The position numbers and the translations under genes were made by a program. From Halomontanus rarus (GTDB lineage: Archaea > Halobacteriota > Halobacteria > Halobacteriales > Natrialbaceae), in assembly GCF_017357405.1 (NCBI RefSeq), contig NZ_CP071597.1, forward strand, positions 806,001-870,000: a stretch of DNA of 64,000 bases, read 5' to 3'. The notes below the pieces were generated by a model. The model was not told where the DNA came from. It ran no database searches and saw only the letters and a program-made list of their open reading frames with translations. Positions 28,075 through 36,310 of this stretch are shown here, in pieces; within the stretch, counting starts at the first letter, position 1; every line of letters starts with the position of its first letter.

Positions 28075-28431
28075 ATGGATCGCTACGAGACGCGCATCAA
28101 TGACGGCACGGTTTATCTCGAGACCGACGACGACGAGCTCGAGATCGGCGACCTCGAGACGATCATCGAGGTCATCGGCGGCGAGACCTACACGGTATCG
28201 TACGATGAGCGCCAGCGCACCCAGTCGTGGCTCGAGACGGACGACGACGGGGCGATGACGGTCGATGTCCGAGAGACCATCGAGGAACTCCCACACCAAC
28301 GGGAGGTCGTCGCGAAACTGCAAGCCGCCGATCACTCGCAGGCGAAGTACGGGCTCCCGGAACGGACCGTCGAGTTTGCGAACGAAATCGTCGCCATCCT
28401 CGACCAACAGGGCGCCTCACAGGCCGACTGA
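28075..28431 (+). CDS. Hypothetical acidic 118-aa protein
   Basis: Strong haloarchaeal codon bias and an even acidic composition (MDRYETRINDGTVYLETDDD, YTVSYDERQRTQSWLETDDD). The N-terminal half is probably beta-rich and the C-terminal half helical (EVVAKLQAADHSQAKYG). There is no TM segment or known motif. No operon partner. Unrecognised. Confidence 0.65.
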   Translation: MDRYETRINDGTVYLETDDDELEIGDLETIIEVIGGETYTVSYDERQRTQSWLETDDDGAMTVDVRETIEELPHQREVVAKLQAADHSQAKYGLPERTVEFANEIVAILDQQGASQAD

Positions 28432-28798
28432 CGATCGATTGCCGTTCTCTTTCGTGCACCCGATTTAGCATCGGCTACGGGCTCGTGACACACCCGTGGA
28501 CCGGCTAGCAAGCGCGGAGCTGCAGCCACAGTCGTCTTCCGCTCGGCCGGTCCATTCGGTCATGTGGGAACGGTATCGCCGCTCGAGACTGGTCAACAAT
28601 CCCGACCTCAAGGGTGGGTGTCTGTTTCGACCACCGATGAAATCCGTGCCACCTACGATGACGGTGAATCCGATTCGATGCTGAATACGCTCAAAACCGA
28701 CCGGGTTCAGGAACAGGTGGCCCCGCATATATCTGCCCCAGTAACGTAGTACCGAATCGCGACGATATCAAGATCCCACTGACCCCGCTAAGGATAGT

Positions 28799-29173
28799 AT
28801 GACCGAACCGAACACAGGCCGAGACGAACGAGAGCGTACTGGAGACCGCCAGCGAGAGCATCACCGTGAACAAGAGCGAGACCATGTTGACGAGGCCGAT
28901 CCACCACGTGAGGCGGTGGATGTCGCCCAACGCGAGGCGGACGACGATTCGGACGCACCTCGTGAGTGCCACCGTCGCAACTGCACCGAGCGCGCGTCGT
29001 TTGTCGTCCTCGAACGATACCAAGAAGAAACAGGGCACGGGGCAGTTGAAGCAGAGGTTGCCCTGTGTCGAGAGCACACCGCCGAAGAAAGTCCGACGAA
29101 CCTCGATGGCGCCTATATGGACTACGTGTTTCGCGTCGAGCCGCTCCCGGAGACCGTCCCGGCCTCACCATAA
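28799..29173 (+). CDS. Hypothetical 124-aa Cys/His protein
   Basis: Residues 1-60 are very hydrophilic and rich in Arg, Glu and Asp, likely disordered. Residues ~60-118 form a compact domain, CHRRNCTERASFVVLERYQE, EVALCREHTAEESPTN, AYMDYVFRVEPLP. The CxxxxC and CxxH residues could bind zinc. The plus-strand frame is preferred over the opposite hydrophobic frames because of codon bias and this pattern. Gap 28432-28798 contains only a degenerate TCAAG-loop hairpin near 28601-28618. Confidence 0.6.
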   Translation: MTEPNTGRDERERTGDRQREHHREQERDHVDEADPPREAVDVAQREADDDSDAPRECHRRNCTERASFVVLERYQEETGHGAVEAEVALCREHTAEESPTNLDGAYMDYVFRVEPLPETVPASP

Positions 29174-29342
29174 CAGATGGCATACTTCAGGCGAGCACCT
29201 GATGCCAGTATTCGTCGAGACGCTCGCCTCTGTGGCGAGTCGATTCGCGGTGGCGAGGCCGTGAGCGCTAGAACTGGATCGAAAGCAACGAACGGTGGCC
29301 CTGCACGTCCAACGGGCACCGAGGGAGCGGCCGTCAAACCTC

Positions 29343-29356
29343 GCGCCTGAAGGCGC
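29343..29356. repeat. IS605-type hairpin (family A), short
   Basis: GCGCCT and AGGCGC arms close on GA (CTGAAG loop core). The surrounding 29174-29672 has no supported gene and looks like element debris. Confidence 0.5.
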
Positions 29357-29672
29357 AGGTTTCCGCCTTGCAGTCATTATGAGAGCACCATCGCCTCGAG
29401 GTCTGCAACTGTTGTGTGACAAAGCGCAGCACAGTTGCTTCTGCGTCGGGTACCACGGAGAGCGCGACCGACTGACCGACAGCGCTGCGCGTCGTGATCA
29501 CGGATCCTGGGGTCCTGTGACACCGTCGCGACGGCACCCACCGACGGCGGAGGCCGTGTTCATGTCACCTCCACACAGCGGGGTGAATCTCCCGTTACAA
29601 TAGACTATGATCTGTAGGTGAACGAAAACTATGGAGGATACTTGCCCTCCTCTATCAGAGGTGTCACGAGAG

Positions 29673-30323
29673 ATGCAAGAATTTGATACCAGTCGACGAA
29701 CAGCGCTCAAAGTACTCGCCTTGCTCGGTGTCGGGGCCACCGGTGGGGCCGGCGCGACAGTGGGCGACGACAATCACGATGGCGACGACGCAGAGGACGA
29801 CCAGCATGACGACGGAGAGCCAGACCCCGCCGAGCTCTTCGTCGCCTTTCTCGAGCCCCAGGACGGCGTCGAATCGAACGCGCGCGGCGCCGCGGCCGTA
29901 CAGGCACGCCAGGGTGCCCTGAAGTTCGCTGTCGGCGTCTCGAACCTCGAGAACACGATGATGGGCCACATTCACGAGAACGAGGCGCTCGGCCCGGTCG
30001 CCGTCTGGCTGTACGACTTCGCGACGCAGGCTGAACGGCTCGAGGAGGGGCAGTTCACTGGTCTCTTGGATGTCGGGACGATTACCGACGAGGTCATCGC
30101 AGAGGGACGCGCCCCCGACGCCGAATCGGAGACCGTCGACGACCTGCTCGGCAAGATCGACGCCGGGGACGCATACGTGAATATCCATACCGAAGCGCAT
30201 CCGGGCGGCGAAATCGCCGGGCAGCTCGTCCCGTTCGATCCGTCGATGATGCTACCCCCCGTGGATGGTGGCAATGTGACGCCACCGAATGAGTCCAAGG
30301 ACGAATCCGACGACGACTACTGA
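29673..30323 (+). CDS. Tat-exported CHRD-domain protein
   Basis: ATG at 29673 gives a twin-arginine leader (FDTSRRTALKVLALLGVGA). After an acidic linker, residues ~55-200 form a CHRD domain: FLEPQDGVESNARGAA, MMGHIHENEALGPVAVWLYD, AYVNIHTEAHPGGEIAGQL. CHRD proteins are extracellular beta proteins with metal-binding His residues, and their function is poorly known. The acidic tail suits a halophilic cell surface. ATG at 29673 is preferred because Tat leaders start close to the RR pair. Confidence 0.85.
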   Translation: MQEFDTSRRTALKVLALLGVGATGGAGATVGDDNHDGDDAEDDQHDDGEPDPAELFVAFLEPQDGVESNARGAAAVQARQGALKFAVGVSNLENTMMGHIHENEALGPVAVWLYDFATQAERLEEGQFTGLLDVGTITDEVIAEGRAPDAESETVDDLLGKIDAGDAYVNIHTEAHPGGEIAGQLVPFDPSMMLPPVDGGNVTPPNESKDESDDDY

Positions 30324-30509
30324 CGGGCTCACGACCAGCCATCTGTGAGCCTAGCATAGTCCCGGCCGACGGCCAGCCCGCGGGTCACACGAGTGCACCG
30401 AGTGCTGGAACGTTCGATGCGGGGCCGTGTGGCCCGATCGTTACCCGATTTCGGTTCCTGACCCACGACACCGTGAGTGGGACAACCCAGACGACCTGAC
30501 TCAACCATA

Positions 30510-30697
30510 GTCGGCAGCGACCTCGTCGGGGCCGGCGAGCGGATCCAACGCGCCCTCTCGGCAAAGACGCTCGCCGTAGGCGCCGTCTCGAGGGATTGAT
30601 CATCGCCAGCAGTCGAACCGTCCTCAAGTATCACATATGCGTCGTCTGATGAGACTTCCCCTACCGACACTAGACTGTCTTCTTGGCTGTTTGTCAC
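30510..30697 (-). pseudogene. Frameshifted small hypothetical gene
   Basis: The minus strand begins MTNSQEDSLVSVGEVSSDDA with acidic haloarchaeal composition, then a +1 shift is needed to continue into ERLCREGALDPLAGPDEVAA and a stop near 30511. Both parts have proper codon bias. It is probably a once-intact ~60-aa protein. No family is recognised. Confidence 0.35.
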
Positions 30698-30744
30698 CAG
30701 TAGTAATTCGTGAAACTATCCCAACACTTTATTATAAATACTTG

Positions 30745-31340
30745 TGAGAGTTCAGATGGCGGGGTTGTCTACCGACCCACAAGACCACGTGATCATCACA
30801 TCACCCCCGCCTACCAAATTCCATAATCGGAGGAGGAGGGAACTTCCCTTCTTCGTGTCCTCGGAAACCGAGAGTGGCGATACTGTGGTTGTTCTTGCAG
30901 AACTTCGAGGACCAGTGTGTAGGTGATTGTCCGATAATTGGCATCGCGATCTTGAATTGAGGTGACCCTGTCTTGGGTGACCTCCTCCTCGCCGTAAACA
31001 GAGAGGGACAGACGGTCCCTCAGGCAGTCGGGCGTTGCCCGACGACGACGAGGCTTCCCACGGCATCGCACCGCTGGGTTGGGATAGTTGCTGATTTACG
31101 ACCTGTCGGCATGACAGGCCGATGGCGTTCACGAGAACAGAGTTCTCGTGCACCCCATCAGAAATCGAAGATTTCTGAGGACGGGGCCACACCGCCGTTA
31201 CTCCTATCCCGGTTGGGGACTCGGAGTTATCTTGTGACCGAGACACCACAGCGGTTCGGGAGGATGTCTCGAACGTTCTGGCTCTCGGAGTCCCGATATT
31301 GTGCATTTGAGTGGGCGGTGTAACCGCCTCGGTATACGTT
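30745..31340 (-). mobile_element. Degenerate IS1341/IS605-type element 3' part
   Basis: The minus strand retains a TnpB-like C-terminal trace (ESQNVRDILPNRCGVS, KITPSPQPG). Several hairpins follow, then an end block matching 27770-27860. All frames are broken. Region 30324-30744 shows only the frameshifted gene. Confidence 0.5.
31102..31178. repeat. Three consecutive perfect hairpins
   Basis: CCTGTC/GACAGG (31102-31118), CACGAGAAC/GTTCTCGTG with an AGA loop (31130-31150) and TCAGAAATC/GATTTCTGA with a GAA loop (31158-31178) follow one another within 77 bases. They lie inside the degenerate IS605-type element and may be part of its guide-RNA or end structure. Confidence 0.6.
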
Positions 31341-31415
31341 ATGCTACGGGGTAAACTCACTTAAATATCTGTATTGCTGCTGAACATTAATTGTGGCGGT
31401 CCTGTCGGATTCACG

Positions 31416-31490
31416 CCCGTCGTAAACGACGGGATTCTCTCCTCGCAGAAAGATAGATGAGGCGAGAAAACCCACGACTGAAGTCGTGGG
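31416..31490. repeat. Two IS605-type hairpins (CCCGTCG and CCCACGACT arms)
   Basis: 31416-31433 has arms CCCGTCG/CGACGGG with a TAAA loop. 31471-31490 has perfect 9-base arms CCCACGACT/AGTCGTGGG with GA at the turn, followed by GAATGTCAC, the family A tail. The second hairpin abuts the stop of the zinc-ribbon gene and could also end its transcript. Confidence 0.6.
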
Positions 31491-31495
31491 GAATG

Positions 31496-31768
31496 TCACT
31501 CGAGATTATTTCCGCATACTTTACAAATATCAGCCTGCCATTCCACTGTTTGTATCACCTCCTGAGTTCCATTACAGTTCTGGCAAAAGGACCGAAACAG
31601 TTGTGGACTGCTTTCCTTTTTTCTATCAACACCACCGTCCGTTCGCTTCTCGACTACTTCTTTCCCACATGTTTGACAGTGATCTGGTTGCCATTTTATT
31701 GTTTTTACTACCCTTTGTTCTTTCTTACAAGAGCAGAAGCTCTGTCGGCTTTGTTTTCTTCCCCCCAT
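31496..31768 (-). CDS. 90-aa tandem zinc-ribbon protein
   Basis: Two copies of one module are joined by a charged linker: FCSCKKEQRVVKTIKWQPD with CQTCGKEV, then FCQNCNGTQEVIQTVEWQAD with CKVCGNNLE. Each should bind a zinc through Cys pairs, although the first pair of copy 1 is CxC. The single-module relative is at 27432-27575. The gene is AT-rich compared with its neighbours. A nucleic-acid-binding role is plausible; it is not proven. Confidence 0.65.
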   Translation of the reverse strand: MGGRKQSRQSFCSCKKEQRVVKTIKWQPDHCQTCGKEVVEKRTDGGVDRKKESSPQLFRSFCQNCNGTQEVIQTVEWQADICKVCGNNLE

Positions 31769-31935
31769 ATCTCCCGGTTAGAAATATTTAGTCCATACTC
31801 ATAATACTTTCCTAGAATATAATTTGGGAACAATTATAATATCTACTATTCATAAATCCCAAAGATGATCGGTGTGAAGACTACGGCTATTGAGTTCACG
31901 GGTCATTTTATCGCGTCTAACCCGCCGTCTAGCCC

Positions 31936-32030
31936 GTGTGGCCACTTGGACACGTCGCGGTCGCCTATTGGTGCGACAGTCTCTCGACTCGAGTCCGCTT
32001 CGAAGGTAGAGACACGCTCGAGAGGAACCA
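31936..32030 (+). pseudogene. 5' remnant of a DUF457-type gene, copy 2
   Basis: From a GTG the frame encodes WPLGHVAVAYWCDSLSTRVRF-like sequence, then leaves homology at the same position as copy 1 (18753), continuing with a shared GAGACACGCTCGAGAGGA. The intact relative starts at 41080. The shared junction means one truncated version was copied to both places. Confidence 0.7.
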
Positions 32031-32070
32031 GAAGGACGATGATTGGTTATCTAGTTGGACAGACGCAAAA

Positions 32071-32380
32071 CCTCGCCCTTTAGGGCGGGGATACGCGCCG
32101 TAAGTTTGATTGAGCTTCCTTTCGTTGGTCTGTTTGTGCGCGGAAAACTGGCGGTTGACTCGGTGTTCGCCACGGTTCGTAGCCGAAACCAAAGGTAAGC
32201 CGGCCGCGCTAGCCGACGCAAAATAATCAGGTAACTCGCTACCCCTCGCGGGGAACGAGTAACGGTAGCGTGGCACTGCCAGTGGCTCGTCGGACCACGA
32301 ACCTTAGATTCCCAACCTTCAGGAGTGACCTGCCCGGCCAACACCGGGTGGGAAGCCCCGTCCTTTAGGGCGGGGAGGAT
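32071..32380. mobile_element. IS605-type end sequence with two hairpins
   Basis: Hairpins at 32071-32090 (CCTCGCCCT, TT, AGGGCGGGG) and 32356-32375 (CCCCGTCCT, TT, AGGGCGGGG, then AGGATGTCAC) bracket ~270 bases without a gene. This spacing and orientation could be a complete small non-autonomous (PATE-like) unit. Gap 31769-32565 otherwise holds the DUF457 remnant and repeat R2. Confidence 0.5.
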
Positions 32381-32389
32381 GTCACCTCC

Positions 32390-32530
32390 CGATTCAGCGA
32401 CTCGCCCGAATAAACGAGAACATCCTTGAGCCCACCAGAGATGTCCGTTGCGACGGTGTCAACAACCCGACCTCAAGGGTCGGGGCGTCCGCCTCGATAG
32501 TCTGTGAGACGGCTCGAGTCACTCTGCCGA
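32390..32530. repeat. Dispersed repeat R2, copy 2 (first third)
   Basis: Matches 18935-19075, including the AGATGTCCGTTGCGACG block and the TCAAG-loop hairpin at 32466-32484, and ends at GGCTCGAGTCA. Confidence 0.55.
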
Positions 32531-32565
32531 CAGTGGCGCGACGAACGGGTGGGCGAGCGTGAGCC

Positions 32566-32781
32566 CTACTCGTCGGCGAGTGCGTCGTAGATATCACGAT
32601 GTTCGTCCCGTTTGTGTTTCGCCAAGCGACGAAGAATCGACTCACGAGCCTCCGCTATGAGTTCGTCCGGTGGCTCTTCGCCGTGTTCCTCCACGTACTG
32701 CTCTCGAGCGCGTTCGAGCATCGTGTCGAGCAGGTTCCCGCGACTGCCGTCGGAGGAATGAGAGTCGTTTTCAGCCGCCAT
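32566..32781 (-). CDS. Hypothetical 71-aa helical protein
   Basis: Starts at ATG 32781, overlapping the stop of the upstream gene by 11 bases. It is an acidic, mostly helical peptide (NLLDTMLERAREQYVEEHGE, LIAEARESILRRLAKHKRDE). No known domain. Translational coupling to 32771-33001 suggests joint function. Confidence 0.55.
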   Translation of the reverse strand: MAAENDSHSSDGSRGNLLDTMLERAREQYVEEHGEEPPDELIAEARESILRRLAKHKRDEHRDIYDALADE

Positions 32782-33001
32782 TTGTGGATTGGTCTTTGTC
32801 GTGGTCAGTGTTAACGGTTCCGTCAGAACCCGTGGTAAGTCCCCACTTCCGTCTCGAGAACCCCTGTTTGGAGTCTGGAAGGTATTCGTTGAGGTCGATA
32901 TCGAGTGATTCCGCAAGCGCGACCGTCGCGACCACGACGAGGAGGGCTAGCGGATCGGTATCGTCGTCGGTCTTGAGCGCTGTGGTTTGAGTAGCGTTAA
33001 C
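32771..33001 (-). CDS. 5'-truncated hypothetical gene
   Basis: The supported part reads TALKTDDDTDPLALLVVVAT, VALAESLDIDLNEYLPDSKQ and an Asp/Gly tail. Upstream of ~33001 the frame runs antisense through a decayed TnpB, so its real N-terminus was probably removed by that insertion. No start codon is convincing. It is coupled to the 71-aa gene. Confidence 0.4.
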   Translation of the reverse strand, partial: VNATQTTALKTDDDTDPLALLVVVATVALAESLDIDLNEYLPDSKQGFSRRKWGLTTGSDGTVNTDHDKDQSTNGG

Positions 33002-33200
33002 CCTGATGGTGATGAGTTCGAGTGCCTGAAGCGGAGCAAAGAACTCTACGCGGATCATACTGCGGCGCGGAATGTGCCGTCTCGTCCAGAACTGGCTCAC
33101 GTCTGGGTCTGGACGGACCACCGGTCAACTGGCCCTGAAGTCAGAAACGGTGAACGCGAACGGCGATTTCAACGCCTCCGCATAGTTGCGGCACAGCGGG
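32998..33200 (+). pseudogene. Decayed TnpB C-terminal end
   Basis: Plus-strand GDEFECLKRSKELYADHTAA matches the TnpB zinc-finger/RuvC-III block (normally ECLKCGKELHADxNAA), with zinc Cys lost. After a frameshift, LVQNWLTSGSGRTTGQLALK and VNANGDFNAS follow. It is the downstream end of an IS1341-type element. Confidence 0.7.
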
Positions 33201-33500
33201 TGTTCACTGACAAGCCTTGGAATAATACGAAAATTGATGATTTCTGCGATGGCGTCTCGAACCACTTGACCCGAGGCGGTTGACCGGGAGACGTGGAGGA
33301 CGACATCGCGTACCGCGGTCGTCGTCACCGACTATGTGATCGCCGGCGCCGAACCCATACCCGTCACGTCGGTGCGCTCGAGAAAACGGGTCACTCAGAG
33401 GTCAAGCCGCTACGAAGTTGGTGGGTTCCGTCGTCGTTTCTAAAGACTTCACCAGTCGTTTCGCCACATTGGAACGAATGCGTCGAGGCATTCTCGAGAG

Positions 33501-33806
33501 TCAAAACGGCAGGAGGGACTGGAGACGGTCGGCGAGAGTCGTCTCATTCGCACGGAGCCAGCGCATCTCGTATGTTTGCCCCTTCCCGGCGCTGATGAAG
33601 GGCACGGTCGTTGCCGGTTCATCGTGAAAGGCTTCAACCGCGTACACGAGGTTCGTACGTGCCGCTTTCTCGAAATCCCCGATGCCGCGACAGTCCGTTT
33701 CGGGGTCGGTAGCGACCCACAACGGTTCCTCCGACCTCCCGGGAAGGAGGTCAACCGGTTCACGGGTCACGTCAGCCCGTTCAAAGACGGTTTCCGGATC
33801 CATGTA
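33501..33806 (-). CDS. Hypothetical 101-aa protein
   Basis: A frame with good haloarchaeal bias from ATG 33806 (MDPETVFERADVTREPVDLL, LWVATDPETDCRGIGDFEKA, TYEMRWLRANETTLAD). No family is recognised. It may be the surviving part of a longer gene, because the sequence after the stop continues in another frame with basic helical character. It lies just downstream of the acetamidase gene, on the same strand. Confidence 0.45.
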   Translation of the reverse strand, partial: YMDPETVFERADVTREPVDLLPGRSEEPLWVATDPETDCRGIGDFEKAARTNLVYAVEAFHDEPATTVPFISAGKGQTYEMRWLRANETTLADRLQSLLPF

Positions 33807-33887
33807 CATAGATAGCACGGGTAGACAATAGTCTGTTCTCCCTGATGTCCACGAATCGAGTGACTCAACTGGATCGCCCGTCCCGTC

Positions 33888-34832
33888 TCACTTGTCTGGA
33901 AACAGCTGTCTGGCCAGATACGCCGACACCACCCAGTTCGGCTCGTCAACGACCTCGTTGATCTTGAGATCGGCAGCGACTGAACAAAGGACGTAGGCCT
34001 CCTCGCGGGTGAGGTCGTAGTGTTCGTGAAGGTGGTCGATCATCCCCAGCATAGCGATTTTCGTCGCCTCCATGAGGTCGTTGTCGATCCCCGTCGTCGC
34101 GTACATCGGTTCGTCCTGGCCCGACGGCGTGAACGGGCCCGTCGTCTCGAATTGGGGGTATTCGATATCGAGGTCCGTGCGCACATCGAACCGAACCGTG
34201 ATCGTCGTCGGCGTCTCGATGGCGCTGACGCACACCTCGCCGTCGCCTTGGGCGGCGTGACCATCGCCGATACTGAAGAGTGCATCCTCGACTGCGATAG
34301 GAAGGTAGACGGTGGATCCTGCCGTCAAGTGCTTGATGTCCATGTTCCCGCCGACGCGTCGGGGTGGCCCCGTAGAGTGGACACCCTTCTGCGTGGGTGC
34401 AACTCCCACCACACCGGGGAAGGGAGCAAGTGGTACCTCGATCCCCGCCTCGAAATATCCAACGTCGTCGTCGAGGTCCCAGTGGTACAGGAACGGATCG
34501 GGAAATTCTTCGGGAAGTAACCCCGCACCGCGCTTACCCGACCGAATCAATGTGTATCCCCAGTCGTGATGCTCGATGTCGAGGATCTCGATTTGGAGCA
34601 CGTCTCCCGGCTCGGCACCTTCGATGGCGACTGGACCAGTGAGGTGGTGGCCGACGAACTCGATTTCGGGAAGTTCCTCAGCGTCGGTCTCGGGGGTGAT
34701 TCGGGGACCGCTATCGTTGAGACACTCGAAGCGAACGACGTCACCTGGTTCGACGTGAAGCGCTGGGGACAACCTCTTGTCCCACGATGTATGAAGTGCC
34801 TCCTCGTGACTGAGCGCGTGATCAATATTCAT
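33888..34832 (-). CDS. Acetamidase/formamidase family protein
   Basis: A 314-aa member of the FmdA/AmdA family, which hydrolyses acetamide or formamide to ammonia and the acid. Family features include HVEPGDVVRFECLNDSGPRI near residue 26, GPVAIEGAEPGDVLQIEILD near 67, FPGVVGVAP near 140, GGNMDIKHL near 162 and GDGHAAQGDGEV near 191 with its metal-site residues. It is cytosolic and supplies nitrogen. Length is normal for the family. Start ATG 34832 is consistent with the family N-terminus. Confidence 0.9.
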   Translation of the reverse strand: MNIDHALSHEEALHTSWDKRLSPALHVEPGDVVRFECLNDSGPRITPETDAEELPEIEFVGHHLTGPVAIEGAEPGDVLQIEILDIEHHDWGYTLIRSGKRGAGLLPEEFPDPFLYHWDLDDDVGYFEAGIEVPLAPFPGVVGVAPTQKGVHSTGPPRRVGGNMDIKHLTAGSTVYLPIAVEDALFSIGDGHAAQGDGEVCVSAIETPTTITVRFDVRTDLDIEYPQFETTGPFTPSGQDEPMYATTGIDNDLMEATKIAMLGMIDHLHEHYDLTREEAYVLCSVAADLKINEVVDEPNWVVSAYLARQLFPDK

Positions 34833-34943
34833 GAACAGGTAGGGAATTCTCAGCAGTTATCTTACGCTTTTTGTCGATAGGGATGTCCTTGTGGTGCTCA
34901 TCGTGAAAATCTCTCTCCGTCATCTGCAAGTACGTCGTCAACT

Positions 34944-34966
34944 GCCTCGGGGTCAAGCCCCGAGGC
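34944..34966. repeat. TCAAG-loop hairpin (family B)
   Basis: GCCTCGGGG and CCCCGAGGC arms enclose TCAAG. The same hairpin occurs in inverse orientation at 51413-51434. Gap 34833-35486 holds only this hairpin and the repeats listed next. Confidence 0.6.
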
Positions 34967-34975
34967 TTGTCAGCC

Positions 34976-35075
34976 GGTAGGTCCGTTCCTCGAGCGGTCG
35001 TCAGCGGTCTCTCGTATCGACCGTTCCACCGACTGTATCCGAAGACGACGGCTGTCCACGGAAGAACTGAGAGGG
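34976..35075. repeat. Orphan copy of the cassette 3' flank
   Basis: GGTCCGTTCCTCGAGCGGTC, then TGTATCCGAAGACGACGG and TGTCCACGG, match 24698-24790. No cassette genes precede it, so it looks like the end left by a lost cassette. Confidence 0.5.
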
Positions 35076-35094
35076 ACGGACCTGAGTGAGCTGT

Positions 35095-35112
35095 CCACGG
35101 CTGAAGTCGTGG
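35095..35112. repeat. IS605-type hairpin (family A)
   Basis: CCACGGCT and AGTCGTGG arms (one G-T pair) with GA at the turn, sharing the CTGAAG core. Confidence 0.5.
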
Positions 35113-35135
35113 CGATTCTGATTGAACAGGTGAAC

Positions 35136-35400
35136 CCAAGATGTCCGTTGCGACGCCGTGGTACAGTTCGAGTCAGCGGTTGCTATCACCAATGTTAATC
35201 ACGCAACAAGTATATCCGTATATCATCTGGACGGGGGTACGGGAGAGGAGGAACCGAATCCGAAACCGCACCACAGTGCGTCCATGTTACCTCTCCCATT
35301 CGTTTACTGACGATGATGGCGAACCGAGGTCTACATCGTCACCGGTCTCTTCAGGAAACTCTTCGGCCCGACAAACACGCACGCCAGTACGAGTAGTTGA
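35136..35400. repeat. Dispersed repeat R2, copy 3 (last two thirds)
   Basis: Matches 18995-19310 over ~260 bases, including AGATGTCCGTTGCGACGCC, CACCAATGTTAATCACGCAA, ACTGACGATGATGGCGAAC and GAGTAGTTGAACGTTGCTAT, but lacks the TCAAG-loop hairpin. Confidence 0.6.
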
Positions 35401-35486
35401 ACGTTGCTATACAAAAGAAAAGAAAGAGACGCCTCACTGTTTATGAGTCACGGGCGAATAGTACGATGTACGAGGCCCTGTGAGTC

Positions 35487-35777
35487 ATGGTTGACGTCGA
35501 AGAAAACATCGAACTCCTCCGGAAGTCAGGTCGTTTCAGTTCCGAAGAAGAGTTTCTCGAGGAAGCGGTTCGGGCATTACTCGAAAAACGGCCCGAACTT
35601 CGCATCGAACTGGCCGTCGAACAGTACAAAACGGGCTCCGTGAGTCTCAACCGTGCCGCAGAGATCGCAGGCTACAGTCCAGAAGAGTTCAAGTCAATAC
35701 TCAGTGATCGGAACATTAGTCGGGATATCGGATTTCTCGAGGACGAGCAACGCGACGAGTATCTGGACGGGTTGTAG
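35487..35777 (+). CDS. UPF0175-family antitoxin
   Basis: A 96-aa protein with an N-terminal RHH-like part (RKSGRFSSEEEFLEEAVRAL) and the UPF0175 core helix-turn-helix ELAVEQYKTGSVSLNRAAEI then AGYSPEEFKSIL. UPF0175 proteins are paired with PIN/DUF3368 toxins, exactly as here (5-base gap). Expected to neutralise the PIN RNase and autoregulate. Confidence 0.85.
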   Translation: MVDVEENIELLRKSGRFSSEEEFLEEAVRALLEKRPELRIELAVEQYKTGSVSLNRAAEIAGYSPEEFKSILSDRNISRDIGFLEDEQRDEYLDGL

Positions 35778-35782
35778 TTCGA

Positions 35783-36310
35783 ATGGTTGTCGTCGATAAC
35801 AACGTGTTGAGTTCGCTGGCGAAGATCGATCGACTGGATCTGTTACGACGGATCTTCGATGATGTTGCAACAGTTCCATCAGTATTCGATGAGCTACACA
35901 GAGACGAGGTTGCCGGGTACGAGTTCGTCGACCGAATCGACGACATCAAGGGATATCGGGATGGATGGCTCCGCGTTCGGTCGGTCTCCGAGGCAGATCT
36001 CGAACTCGCGGACGAAATCGTCGATTCGTCGCTCTCGTTCACTGATGCGGAGTGTATCGCGATCGCTCAGCGTCGCGATGAACGACTGCTTACGGACGAC
36101 AGTCATGCGGGTGAAATGGCGTCACAACGCGGTGTCGAAGTCTGGGATCTCAAACTCTGTCTCGAGGCAGCAATCGTCACCGAATGTATCTGCTCTCGGT
36201 CCGAATTGGACTCGGTCATCGAAGCATTGCGAGAGAAAGACGGCTATCGGTTCTCCACGACTGATCGGCAGGATCTTCACGATCGGCTCGAATCAACAAC
36301 TCGCGACTAG
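35783..36310 (+). CDS. PIN-domain (DUF3368-like) toxin
   Basis: A 175-aa PIN-fold RNase. Acidic catalytic residues are seen in VVVDNNVLSSLAKI (N-terminal Asp), SVFDEL (Glu), LSFTDAECIAIA (Asp/Glu) and ERLLTDDSHAG (Asp pair). The length and position after UPF0175 fit the DUF3368 subgroup. It probably cleaves RNA when free of antitoxin. It immediately precedes cassette 2, tail to tail with the winged-helix gene. Confidence 0.85.
   Translation: MVVVDNNVLSSLAKIDRLDLLRRIFDDVATVPSVFDELHRDEVAGYEFVDRIDDIKGYRDGWLRVRSVSEADLELADEIVDSSLSFTDAECIAIAQRRDERLLTDDSHAGEMASQRGVEVWDLKLCLEAAIVTECICSRSELDSVIEALREKDGYRFSTTDRQDLHDRLESTTRD

Noticed and set aside
28691-29077. Hydrophobic minus-strand ORF looking like a membrane protein
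   Set aside because: Antisense of the Arg/Glu-rich N-terminus of 28799-29173; hydrophobicity is produced by complementing acidic codons.
30752-31360. 202-aa minus-strand ORF as a gene
   Set aside because: It crosses several hairpins and a TnpB remnant, and composition is Ser/Arg-rich; judged read-through of non-coding element DNA.
17774-35112. CRISPR array from recurring GC-rich palindromes
   Set aside because: Spacing is irregular (hundreds to thousands of bases) and repeats differ in stem sequence; no array structure or cas genes.
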